Part shown: positions 1 to 10,644 of the stretch, in pieces
Layout of the letters: every line of letters starts with the position of its first letter
Position numbering within the stretch: position 1 is the first letter of the stretch
Assembly: GCA_030015575.1 (NCBI GenBank)
Contig: CM057337.1
Span: forward strand, 374,131,582 to 374,195,581
Source of the DNA: Agapanthus africanus
Lineage: Eukaryota; Streptophyta; Magnoliopsida; Asparagales; Amaryllidaceae
Direction of reading: 5' to 3'
Length of the DNA: 64,000 nucleotides
The notes under the pieces: model-generated
What the model was told of the DNA's origin: nothing
Seen by the model: the letters and a program-made list of their open reading frames with translations, nothing else
Databases searched by the model: none
Program-made: the position numbers and the translations under genes

Positions 1-3000
1 ATGAGCAATACCTGTCTTAGAGTGTCTGGATGTCTGATGGGACCGAGCTCATAAATGAACTCCAAATCCAAACTTCTTAGACTGTATCGTCAACTGAACT
101 TAATCAGTATCCTGCTCCATGCCACCCTCAGTATTTCCTTGGATCACCTGTCCAAAATACTGCCCCTCGTCAGAGGGAAAACTATAACTCTGACGATCAC
201 TCTGTCGTCCATGTCACCTTGGAAGCCTGGAATGATAACTGTCTCCCAAATGAGGCTGTCGTTATCATATCCCTAGAACATCCACTTATATTCTAAAACC
301 GCTTCCGACTGTTTCTCCAGGATTGGATCAATGTCAACTTATTGCATCTAGTGCAAGAACAACATCTGGTGTGGTACTTGACATCTCATGATTGACTCAA
401 TTGCCTAAGCAAGTGATCTGCCAATCATGCGCATCTCTCTCCCCTTTAGTCTATAAGACACCTTTAGAGAGGGTGACTCCATCACTTGCAGGTACACTAC
501 CGTGCCAGGAGTCGTCCATTCTAAATACTCTTAGAATGCTGTCTAAGTACCCTGATTGGGAAACCACCCAAATCTAGATCTAAAACCATAGATCTAGTAA
601 CCAGTATGTCAGATATAATGTCCAAGTCCCATGTGGAGAAACCACTGTGTGACGACCAAAGCATAACCGATCGTAGTATAGTAATATCACTTCCTACTAC
701 CTTCTCAACAGATCCATCCCCTATTCTGATGACGTCAAACCTATGACTGTCACATCAGAAACAGATGATCTATCTCTGCTATATCTGCTTTAGTCTATAA
801 ATAGACATAAGCCTGATGTCCACCAATGCTTCCGCTGCTCCCACTGACTACGACAACCCTCTGGCAGAGTCATATAGATGTGCACTTCTAAAGCTAGTTT
901 AGAACGACGCTATACTCATCCTCCCACCGGGTCTCGCAGCCTGGAACAACAGCAATGGCAAGTGTGGGTAAACAAGAACTTCCCTGTCACCGTCCTTGAG
1001 GCTACCGGAGTACCTCTCGGGTGCTTGAAGTTACCCACCTTATCTGCGGAGTGGCCAATGGAATGTCAAATCAGATTGAATCTTTAGGTTCCTTATCAAA
1101 TCTTCAGTAATCGTTTGCGGTTCTGGAATCACTTCCAGTTCTACCATACTCCCACTGCTGTTTTTGAAAAAATCCATTTTTAATAAAACTGTGGCGAGTC
1201 TTGAACAATATTTCTATTGATCTCCCAGATGGTAGAAAATCAACCCTCGTCATAGCCTGGGTCAACCCACAAACAGCCATTACAGAAACGTGCCTTGAGT
1301 TATCCAGAGTCTGGTTTTAATCATAAGCCGGACAACTCCCCGTACCTTAACAATGTTAAGATATGAACTGTACTATATCCAATATAGAACCAGAGGCACT
1401 GATTTAATTGAACCAGATACAAATCATGCAACTATCTCCAGTGCATGTCAACTAAATGGAAGGAGGCCGATCAGCGTTACTCAACTTAGGAATGCTTCCA
1501 ATTATGAGTAACCTGAAAGAGAAGCAATTTCTCTTTATCATTACTATCAACTGAATACCATACACAAGTATCTACATCTTCGATCACTTTGAAGAATCCC
1601 GATACTTGCTACACCTGGTTCTCTACTCTATTCAAATACCTATAACTCCTCAAAACTTAGACCCTGTGTTTCTACGAAACACATGTCTAAGAACTAGAGA
1701 AGTTAAAAGTAAACAGAATATAGTAAGAGGACCAACCCCTCTGTCCTAATGGACACTGGACTACATACAATACTCTGTATAAGTCCGCTGAGTCTAACAA
1801 CTCTTTCACTGTATGTCGTAGGTTGAAAACTGTACTTATGGTTAAGAAGAATTACACCGCTGTTTAATGCTCCTTACCTAACCATCCACTGATATAGGTA
1901 AATGTCATCGACATAATATCAAAAGGTATATCTCACTCTATGAAAATAGACGTACAGATATATCAATTTGAAATTGGTGCACAACAGCGGATATTCAAAA
2001 CCAAATATTTGCCGACCGGCAAACAACCCAGGTGGCATCCTCAAATATCACCAATTACAACGAATCCCGACATAATGAGGATGATCACCCAATTCCCAAT
2101 AACTTACTCCCACTCATCATCTGTAAAACCATACAGATGTGAGAATCATACCTGGTAAATACATACCCTGGAGTAAGTGTCTAATCGGGAAATCAGTTTT
2201 CCATTAACAGTACACAGTGAAACTGAAACATTGAAGTGTTTCGGTGGGGTATCCCGGTATTCTTAGTAATGCCTCTTCCATTATTCAGATTCACAACTAT
2301 AACCGTATAATTCTTTGCCACCTCTCTAAATCCCTTCATATGTCTTTAGTCATTACCTTCTGCACACCCCTTAGGCCAAATGGTTTTCTTCCTTCCCTAC
2401 CGTTCGGCACCAGCCTATGGTTTGGAAGAAGACTATCCAGTAAGCATAATGGGTGTACTATCCTAATCCTAGGAGCACTCGCAATGTGAGAGAAGGTGAA
2501 GATAAAAGACAACCGAATAAACCATATTCCTATATCTCCTGGACCAGAATCCATCCCCGAACTGGAACAAGTTCCTTTCGAGTTCGTATATAACCATACG
2601 ATGGAGTATCCAATAAATTGTGGATCTTCGTAGTGATACGGAGTGTCCTGGAGAAATACAAAGGTGATTTAGGATTGGCGAAGAAATACTTGGTTTGGTC
2701 GTGAATATCAGTCGCAATTTACTTTGCCCTCTTACTAATCCCGTGCTTTGTCTTAATCTTAATACCTTCTGCACACCGTTTAGGCTAATTGGTTTTCTTC
2801 ATTCCCTACCGGTCGGCACCAGCCTAAGGTTTGTAAGAAGACTATCCAATTTGCGTAATAGGTGTACTATCTCCTAAACTAAGGAGTACTCGTAACTTGA
2901 GAGAAGGCAAAAAGGAAAAGACAACTGAATAATCCTATCCGTTTTCTCTAGAACCGGAAACCATCCTCGAATTCCTTCGAGTTCGTATATAACCATACGA

Positions 3001-3170
3001 TGGTTTTGTCCAATGGAAGTGGACGTTCGCAGTAATACGGGGTGTCCTGGAGAAAAGGGTAAAAGTAGGAGTGGCAATGAGGTCTGAAACTCTGACAATC
3101 CAAAAGCCAGTGTTAAGAAGGTTCGGTCAACTTGGTCACTGAGTCATAGTCTTAGGGTCGGGTCAATGGT
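1..3170 (-). pseudogene. A1 decayed copia pol region
   Basis: No frame is open over a useful length. Family-B proteins still allow landmarks to be recognised on the minus strand: an RH tail near 1-60 (copy of the SHQRSRHIL region), an RT YVDD-region remnant near 640-750, the join TQPEGF...SGSSG near 800-880, and an INT C-terminal stretch near 1100-1340. The expected start codon is ATT instead of ATG (3167-3165). The RT N-terminal half appears to be deleted. A2 carries the same start-codon change and the same tandem duplication, so the damage is older than these insertions. No functional protein is predicted. Confidence 0.75.
2290..3105. repeat. Diverged tandem duplication, two units of about 408 bp, in A1
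   Basis: Units of roughly 2290-2697 and 2698-3105 share many blocks in the same order, for example CCTTCTGCACACC, TTCCCTACCG, AAGAAGACTATCCA, the segment TCGTATATAACCATACGATGG and GTGTCCTGGAGAAA. A2 has the same pair at about 37895-38300 and 38301-38705. The duplication therefore arose in a common ancestor and was copied with the element. Unit edges are approximate. Confidence 0.75.
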
Positions 3171-3470
3171 CGCTGCCAGAGAGAGAGAGAAAAGAAACAC
3201 TCAGCGTGCACTCTATCCTAGATCAGAATGGTTATCACTTAATCTAATCTGGAAACCTCCCACTGTACCTCAAATTCTCCTCCAAACCTGAAAGAAGAAT
3301 TAGTCGGGGTCACCCGAGGAGTAAACTAACTCATCAGTGGGAATCGGGATCCAACTCTCATCGCATGACAACGTGACGGAATCCGCTCACGGTATCACAC
3401 TCCAGAAGGTATGCGCATATCTGGCAAGTTTCAGTACTTTTGAAACTCCCGATGTGGATTTTTGCCCCAT

Positions 3471-3683
3471 GCTCTTATGACCTTGACTAAGGCCAACAAA
3501 TCATAAGTCACATGTCAAGTTCTACCCGTCATTGTCCAGGTTGATTTGAACCCACCCGTACAAGCCCTTGACTAAGGCCAACAAGGCTATACGACTGTCC
3601 CAAAACAACACATCTATCTATGCAGCATATGAATACCCAATAGCTACCAAACACTGTGCCTTGACTAAGGCCAACAAACACAG
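3471..3683 (-). other. A1 leader: three hairpins with a shared 20-nt loop consensus
   Basis: Hairpin 1: CTTATGA 3474-3480 pairs with TCATAAG 3501-3507. Hairpin 3: CTGTG 3654-3658 pairs with CACAG 3679-3683. Each encloses exactly 20 nt, and hairpin 2 lies near 3557-3593. All three loops read CCTTGACTAAGGCCAACAA on the plus strand (sense TTGTTGGCCTTAGTCAAGG). Inside the sense loop TTGGC can pair with GTCAA around the tetranucleotide CTTA. Confidence 0.65.
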
Positions 3684-3820
3684 TTTGAATACTATTGACT
3701 GCCCATATAAAACGACGGAGGGCTACGAATGGTTTCTGGCGAAAACCTTTAACGTAGTGAACTTGATATCGTTGAAGGAACGGATAGCTTTTTAGAAAAT
3801 ATAGTGACGAAAACTTTTAC

Positions 3821-4046
3821 TAAAGAGGTCACTCCCGGTGAAGGGATCTCGGCTCTTTCCCCGTAGAATGGGGTGCAGGATATTCCAACTGAATACCACG
3901 GTGCAAAGCAAAAGTAATCGGCTATAGTGAAGTTAATGCCCTGACGCAAACTTCTGTCCAAGGGGTCACTCCCGGTGAAGGGATCTCGGCCCTTGCCTCG
4001 TCGACTGAGGAGCAGGATATTCCAAATGAATACCACGATGCAAAAC
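3821..4046 (-). other. A1 leader: duplicated three-stem module
   Basis: Copy 1: AAAGAG 3822-3827 with CTCTTT 3853-3858; CCCC 3859-3862 with GGGG 3870-3873; TATTC 3881-3885 with GAATA 3891-3895. Copy 2: CAAGGG 3959-3964 with CCCTTG 3990-3995; CCTC 3996-3999 with GAGG 4007-4010; then TATTC/GAATA. An invariant core TCACTCCCGGTGAAGGGATC lies in the first loop. The two copies differ by paired substitutions that keep the stems. Confidence 0.7.
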
Positions 4047-4196
4047 AAAAGTGAACGTCCTTGCAATAACAGCTTTTTGAAAAGTGTTCCAACAACATCA
4101 GAATAGGTTTGTTTATCTTGCATTGATCCGAATCAACGCAGTCCCGTCAATTAATCACACCACAAAGAATGAAAATATACTGACGTACGTATATGC

Positions 4197-4279
4197 CATC
4201 TGCATTCGCCACTGGGTCCCGTCATCACCCGTTAGGTTAGCTAACTAACGGCAGAGCGGGGACTGGACTAGCGCGGATG
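4197..4279 (-). other. A1 leader: branched stem domain with palindromic apical loop
   Basis: Outer stem CATCTGC 4197-4203 with GCGGATG 4273-4279; middle stem GTCCCG 4216-4221 with CGGGGAC 4257-4263; apical stem CCGTTAG 4229-4235 with CTAACGG 4245-4251. The apical loop contains the self-complementary octamer TTAGCTAA. Equivalent domains lie in A2, B1, B2, B3 and C1. Confidence 0.55.
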
Positions 4280-5207
4280 AAAAACATATACAACATCTAC
4301 TAATATATATACCAATATATTATATTTCGCTCAAGGCGTGAATAAAATGCAACATCACAGAACTGTACAGCATCACAGAACAAAACAGATATCTGGGATC
4401 CCCGGGTTTCACAGAGCCACTACTGAAACCCGACGTTCCCCTGGTCGTGTGGATAGCCTGTGCAATGAAATCCTAGACCCCTACGGGCGCAGCAAGTCAC
4501 CCTCCAAAACCTGAAGCGAGGCAGCCCCCTTCAGTGCCGTGAATGGACCACCCAGCACTTCACGGAATCCGGTAACTTGGGCACCCCTCCTGGGTCAACC
4601 TGTACCCCCTACGAGTGCGGCGAATAGCCCGCCAATTCCAGACTGAAGCCCCTCCGTCTCAATGCCCTGAGATGCGGGCCCGTTGCCCTCTAGAACCCGG
4701 CTATCCGTGCACCCCTCCGCGGGGTAACCCTAGTACAGAAAGTAAAATATACATACACCGGGTACATCGACCGCAACCAGGTCGTGCCCCAAAAGAATAA
4801 TACAATCAGGCGGTGACGGCAGTCCACATGTCGGACGCTCGCCCCGCAATATCAAATGTACATAATACAACCACAACTGTACTAGCATTGCATCCAGGCT
4901 ATCCCCCACGACCGATCCGCAACATCACAGCATAAACATAGAACATCAACGTGAAAGTCACGTTCGCAAATCCATCTAACCGGGCTATAGCAGTTAGACC
5001 GGATTTACCGATCGAGTGACATTCACGGTCGCAGATATAATGTAAATACTGTGAAATAATGTGTTTTTAAAATATCCGATCGATCAAACTTAACAAGTGG
5101 GCCCCCAAACAATACTGTAGCACTCACAGAAATTATGGGCCCAAAATTAACCTCCCAGAAACCACATTTTTAACTCAGGAACATTCTGCAAAGTTTTGGG
5201 GGGCATG

Positions 5208-7431
5208 TGTTGGAGATAGTGCCCTCAGAGTCAATTATTAGATCACAGGCACGTGATTGCAATGATTGAGGGAGGACCTATCCCGGTAGGACAGTCTTAC
5301 TCGAGATGATAGTATGCTATCTGGTTTATCTTTATCATCGTGTACTGTCTTAGGTGACCTGACATGTCGCTATTACACGTTGATAGAGCCCCAAGGATTC
5401 TTGCTTGACTACCAGCAGTATGATGGCGATCATATACGTGGGAGCTGGTGGTCTATAAGCACATCCTTAAAAGGTCCCTAGTCGTAGGAGTTTCGAGACA
5501 GGGCATCGATACTCCATTAGTAGACTAGTGTATACAGTCGAGACCCCGACGAGGGGCGGTGGCCGGTCTCACAAGCCACTGGTGTCAGTTGGTTCACCTA
5601 AGATGTATACAGGTGCTCAATGGGTTATGAGTACACCGGACAGGACTCGCCGGGAACCTGCTAGTTGGTCTTATACCAGATGTCAGATAGCAGTTCCCTG
5701 GTGACATGTGTACAGGTTAGTTCATCGACCTGAGATCGTCATTTGTCTCGTGTGAGTTCCCACTGTGCTTTGATTACTACCCTACCACGGCTCAAAGGAG
5801 TCGTGCAAACAGGTTTTAGTTGGGTACAGTCCCGAGCCACATGGAGGCAGTGAGCGGATCTGCAGGGGTTCGTCTCTCCCGGTATTGGGGGTGAGGTCGC
5901 GCGGTGTCTAGGAGAGCCATTACGCAAAGCCCTCGGCCGAGGCAGGAGATTTACTGGTAGGTATTCCAGTAGTATCTCAGGGCGTTCTGGGCTACACTCC
6001 GACACGACTTGTACCGCCTTTGGGGGTCTGACTTTTACCAACCCCCTAGGCCCGACATGCGATCCTCATAGACGAACGGACCGGACTGTACGGATATTGT
6101 CACTGACAGGCTCAGTAGGGTGTCAGGATGAGTTCGCTCATCGACGTCCCTTTTGGTCAATAGCTGGTGGCCCGTTACGTATTGGCTTATACCTCTGACG
6201 TGCTAGTGGTTAAATCCATAGCCATTGTATTGACGAGTCTTTAGAGTCCACCACACTTTCAGTTACTCAGCTTTCGGGCGAAACGCTGTAGAAGCCGTAT
6301 GGAGATGTGGCAGGGTCCGATCAGATACGTGCGGTATAGCACGGATCAGGATCCGACAGTTTTGTACTAGTGGCCGTATGGAAATATGGCAGGGTTCGAT
6401 CAGATACGTGCGGTATTGCACGGATCAGGATCGAACGGTTTTTACTAGCCGGCTTTGGTTTAAGCCGGTACTAGTTTAGTACAGTGTAGATTTTGGCTCA
6501 TTACATTTGTATCCGGACGGAATACAGATGCGGGTGTGTATGCACAGTATCGGGGTTTTCCTGTAATTTATTACGGGACCAGTTTTCTGGAGTTGCCAGT
6601 TTGCATTCCGTTCCGGCCGGTTTTCATTTGTTCTTTCCCGGCCGGACTTTTCCGATGGAGGGGGTTATTTGCAATTGTGCAAATAATTTTTGTGGAGGGG
6701 GTTTCTTGCATAAAGATTGATTATGATAGCTTCATATCTTTTACTCCATCACTTGCATTTAATTGAGATTGGAAAGGGTATGGAGGTTAAGCATGGTTGA
6801 TGTTTTCTTGTCTTTGGATATGGTCACCCTTCTTGCTCTCCTACACTCACCTCCCTCTTGTTTGATATATTCATTCCTCCACCTTATTCTTCTCACTTGA
6901 TGAAAATGGTAGAACATTAGAGAGAAGAAAAAGAATGAGAGAGTTCATCTTTATTTTTGTGAGGAATTCTTCATCTCCTTCTTCTTCTTGTTATGGAAAA
7001 ATGAAAGCACCATTTTTCCTAACCCCATTCCTCCATCAAGGCAACAACAAACCCCAAATGAGACTAGCATGATCTACTACACATTCCACAGCATATCTTG
7101 AGCATGTCGAGTTGCCGGCTTCATACTCGAGTTGTCTCGGTATTGAGGCGGGAGCCCGTAAAAGACGCAGGCGATGTGGTGTCCTTCCGGCGAGGAGGCG
7201 ACGATGTGGAGGCAAGACTTTCCGCGAGAGATCAGGACGATGTCGAGAAGACCGGAGGACTCGGATCACTCGGTATACTTCTCACCCTATCTCTTGATTG
7301 CTAGCATTAGGTTAATGGTTACGATCCGGGTTTTCTTTGTCCGCGGTAGCGCCGGTTTCCGAGTAAGGAAAAATTTTGATTCCGCAATTTGGCCTCGAGT
7401 AAGACGGCCGGGGCGCTGCCGTGGCGCAACA
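5208..7431 (+). mobile_element. Solo LTR of family A, inverted relative to its host A1
   Basis: A complete LTR starts TGTTGGAGATAG at 5208 and ends GCGCAACA at 7431, with perfect 5-bp TSDs GCATG at 5203-5207 and 7432-7436. There is no primer site or polypurine tract beside it, so it is a solo LTR left by LTR-LTR recombination. It matches the A1 5' LTR (7708-9942) in reverse complement over its whole length. Its end (CGCAACA) differs from the CACTTACA end of the other family members. Confidence 0.9.
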
Positions 7432-7436
7432 GCATG

Positions 7437-7694
7437 AACAGTTAACATTGCGGCAGAACCGCGGCCCAAGCAGGGGTTTGGCCGCGGTTCCGCGGTGGTA
7501 TGGAGAGTTCATGCTACCAAATTTTTACAGTATGCTTATATTTCCCTGCACATCACTCTGAGACAACCTGAAAAATTTTTGGACTCAAAAAAAATTCGAC
7601 AGAAACTGATGTACTTGAAAAACGCGTTTTCGGGATTTTGTTCGATCGGAAACGTAAAACACATTAAACAAAGCTAGACGAAGTTAATGGCGAG
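7437..7694 (-). other. A1 leader next to the primer site, with GC-rich hairpin
   Basis: This is the primer-site-proximal part of the A1 leader. GAACCGCGGCC 7456-7466 pairs perfectly with GGCCGCGGTTC 7480-7490. The hairpin lies about 205 nt from the primer site, close to the position of the GC hairpins in the other elements. Confidence 0.7.
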
Positions 7695-7706
7695 TCTCTG
7701 ATACCA
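7695..7706 (-). promoter_or_regulatory. A1 primer-binding site (initiator tRNA-Met)
   Basis: The minus strand reads TGGTATCAGAGA, 11 of 12 matches to the usual TGGTATCAGAGC, one base from the LTR end. Confidence 0.9.
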
Positions 7707-7707
7707 C

Positions 7708-9942
7708 TGTAAGTGCACGGCGGCGCCCCGGCCGTCAATCCGACGGCCAAATGCGGAAACGGTGATAAACTTTAATTTTTGCGGACTTAGCAAACCGGCA
7801 CCACCGCGCACTAAACATCCGGATCGTAACCATTAACAAGTCTAAGCTACTAACAAGAAAGGGAAGAGAAGTATACCGAGAGATCCGAGTCCTCCGGTCT
7901 TCTCGTCATCGTCCCGATCTCCCACGGAAAGTCTTGCCTCCACATCGTCGCCTCCTCGCCGGAAGGGCACCACATCGCCTGCGTCTTTTACGGGCTCCCG
8001 CCTCAATACCGAGGCAACTCGGGCATGAAGCCGGCAACTCGACATGCTCAAGATATGCTGTAGAATGTAGTGTAGAAGATGCTTGTCTCTTTGGGGTTAT
8101 GTTGTTGCCATTGAGGATGATGGAGGAAACAAGGATTAGAAAAATGGTGCTTGCATTTTTCTAGCATGAAAATGAGATCAAGAAAGAAACTCTCAAGAAT
8201 GAAGCTCTCTTCTTCTTCTTCTCTCTACCATGAAAAACTTATACTCCAAATAAATGGTGGAGGAAAGAATGTATATCAAACAAGAGGGAGGTGAGTGTAG
8301 GAGAGCATGAAGGGTGACCATATCCTAAACCTCATCATCACAACCTCACATCAACTCTAATCCTTTCTCATCAACTTTCAACTCACTTCAAATCATAATA
8401 AAGCATGAAAAGAAAAGATTCTATCATGATAAATACATATGCAAGAAAATCCTCCACAAAGTGTAATTTGCAAAACTGCAAATTACCCCCTCCATCGGAA
8501 AAGTCCGGCCGGGAAAGAAGAAAGGAAAAACCGGCCGGAACGGAATGCAAACTGGCAACTCCAGAAAACTGGTCCCGTAATAAATTACAGGAAAACCCCG
8601 ATACTGTGCATACACACCCGCATCTGTATTCTGACCGGATACAAATGGAATGAGACAAAATCTACACTGTACTAAACTAGTACCGGCTTAAACCAAAGCC
8701 GGCTAGTAAAATCCGTTTGATCCTGATCCGTGCAATACCGCACGTATCAGATCGAACCCTGCCATATAACTATACGGCCACTAGTACAAAAACTGTCCGA
8801 TCCTGATCCGTGCAATACCGCACGTATCTGATCGGACCCTGCCATATCTCCATACGGCCTCTACAGCGTTTCGCCCGAAAGCCTGAGTAACTGAAAGTGT
8901 GGTGGACTCTAAAGACTCGTCAATACTATGGCTGTGGATTTAACCACTAGCACGTCAGAGGTATAAGCCAATACGTGACGGGCCACCAGCTATTGACCAA
9001 AAGGGACGTCGATGAGCGAACTCATCCTGACACCCTACTGAGCCTGTCAGTGACAATATCCGTACAGTCCGGTCCGTTCGTCTACGAGCATCGCATGTCG
9101 GGCCTAGGGGGTTGGTAAAAGTCAGACCCCCAAAAGCGGTACAAGTCATGTCGGAGTGTAGCCCAGAACACCCTGAGATACTACTGGAATACCTACCAGT
9201 AAATCTCCTGCCTTGGCCAAGGTCTTCGTGTAATGGCTCTCCTAGACACAGCGCGACCTCACCCCCAATACCGGGAGAGAAGAACCCCTGAAGATCCGCT
9301 CACTGCCTCCATGTGGCTTGGGACTGTACCCAACTAAAACCTGTTTGCACGACTCCTTTGAGCCGTGGTAGGGTAAATCAAAGTACAGTGGGAACTCACA
9401 CGAGACAAATGACGATCCCCAGGTCGATGAACTAACCTGTACACATGTCACCTGGGAACTGCTATCTAACGTCAGGTATAAGACCAACTAGCATGTTCCC
9501 GGCGAGTCCTGTCCGGTGTACTCATAACCCAATGAGCACCTGTATACATCTTAGGTGAACCAATAGACACCAGTGGCTTGTGAGACCGGCCACCGCCCCT
9601 CGTCGGGGTCTCGACTGTATACACTAGTCTACTCTGGAGAATCGATGCCCTGTCTCGAAACTCCTACGACTAGGGACCTTTTAAGGATATGCTTGTAGAC
9701 CCCAGCTCTCACGTATATGATCGCCCTCATACTGCCGGCAGTCAAGCAAGAATCCTAGGGGCTCTATCAACGTGCAATAGCGACCTTTCAGGTCACCTAA
9801 AGCAGTACACGATGATAAAGGTAAACCAGATAGCAAACTATCATCTCGAGTAAGACTGTTCTACCGGGATAGGTCCTCCCTCAATTATTGCAATCACGTG
9901 CCTGTGATCCAATAATTGACTCTGAGGGCACTATCTCCAACA
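7708..9942 (-). repeat. A1 5' LTR
   Basis: On the plus strand it starts TGTAAGTGCACGG and ends CTATCTCCAACA, i.e. TG...CA termini. Length is 2235 bp, close to the solo LTR (2224) and the A2 LTRs (2302-2303). It contains the two hairpin repeats described for A2 at about 8708-8862. The U3 motif CTCTCCCGGTATTGGGGGT is present in reverse near 9264 with one change. Confidence 0.92.
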
Positions 9943-10629
9943 AGTACAACATCAACCCCCAATACCGGGAGAGACGAAACCCCTCCTATCGCTCATTGCC
10001 TCCATGTGACTCGGGACTGTACCAAAAAACCACCGTTTTGCACGCCCTCATGGACGTGGTAAGGTGGAGATCAAAGCACCGTGGGAATCACACAAGACTC
10101 AATGACGATCTCGGGTCTACAGACTAACCTGTACAAGTGTCTCCTGAGAACTGCCATCTGACGTGAGGTATAATACCATCTGGGAGTTCTCGGCGAGTCC
10201 GTCCAGTGTACCCAGTCTCCACTGAGCACCTGTATACCATCTCTGATGTCAAACACCAATGGATATGGGATCATCCATCGCCCATCTCATGGGTCGAGAA
10301 GCGTATACGCTAGTCTACACTGGTATATCGATGCCCCGTCTCGATACACCCAGGACTAGGGACCTTGAAGGATGTACTTATGGACTACCATGTCCCCACT
10401 AGTATGATCTGCATCATAGTCTAGGTAGTCAAGTACACATCCTAAGGGCTTTACCAATATGTAACTATAAGACAGTTTAAAGGGACTAGTATACATGTTA
10501 AGATAAAGAGCAACCAGATAACATACTATCATATCGAGCAAGAAAGTCATCTCTATATATGTCCAAGCATCCAATATAATATACATCATCTGTACAATGC
10601 TGGCCTCTAGGGCATACACACAACTAACA
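9943..10629 (-). repeat. B1 3' LTR, U3 end only
   Basis: Its 687 bp closely match 18066-18750 of the B1 5' LTR, up to the shared terminus CAACTAACA. The rest, about 1.4 kb, is displaced upstream of the window by A1. Confidence 0.88.
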
Positions 10630-10644
10630 ATCTCCCACTTGTAC
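10630..10644 (-). promoter_or_regulatory. B1 polypurine tract
   Basis: The minus strand reads GTACAAGTGGGAGAT directly before the 3' LTR start TGTTAG. It primes plus-strand synthesis in LTR elements. Confidence 0.85.

Larger units (their letters stand above)
3171..5207 (-). other. A1 5' leader, part distal to the primer site
   Basis: This is non-coding leader between the primer site and the start of the dead coding region; it continues at 7437-7694 beyond the solo LTR. It begins next to the coding region with a polypyrimidine tract plus CAG (on the minus strand), like a splice acceptor. It holds the triple hairpins (3471-3683), the duplicated stem module (3821-4046) and a branched domain (4197-4279). 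From 4280 to 5200 I see only leader sequence shared with A2 and the repeated motif CTACGGG-GCGGCAA near 4480 and 4610. Confidence 0.7.
1..9942 (-). mobile_element. Family A copia-type LTR retrotransposon A1 (3' end off-window, interrupted by a solo LTR)
   Basis: Read on the minus strand: 5' LTR 7708-9942, primer site 7695-7706, leader 7707-3171 interrupted at 5208-7431 by a solo LTR of the same family, then a decayed coding region 3170-1. Position 1 aligns in reverse with about 51420 of A2, so about 210 bp of internal sequence plus a 3' LTR should lie upstream of the window. The right flank after the LTR terminus CCAACA is AGTAC (9943-9947), the expected TSD. A1 sits inside the 3' LTR of B1, because B1 LTR sequence matching 18066 onward resumes directly after it. 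Confidence 0.88.

Noticed and set aside
3481-3680. Regularly spaced CCTTGAC repeats as a CRISPR-like array
   Set aside because: There are only three units with unequal spacing, each is a hairpin loop, and they recur at the same leader position in every element of a plant genome.
3749-4123. 124-codon frame on the minus strand
   Set aside because: It runs through the duplicated stem module; the internal repeat of SLLFC-V and DPFTGSDPL words simply reflects that duplication.
6493-6766. Overlapping cysteine-rich small frames at 6493-6766 (repeated at 8383-8658 and 23742-24189)
   Set aside because: They recur only because the LTR recurs; frames shift between copies and no start context or domain supports translation.
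5208-9942. Large palindrome taken as an inverted duplication or a DNA transposon with long terminal inverted repeats
   Set aside because: The left arm has its own perfect GCATG TSD and LTR termini, and the right arm adjoins a primer site, so it is a solo LTR inserted next to a 5' LTR in opposite orientation.
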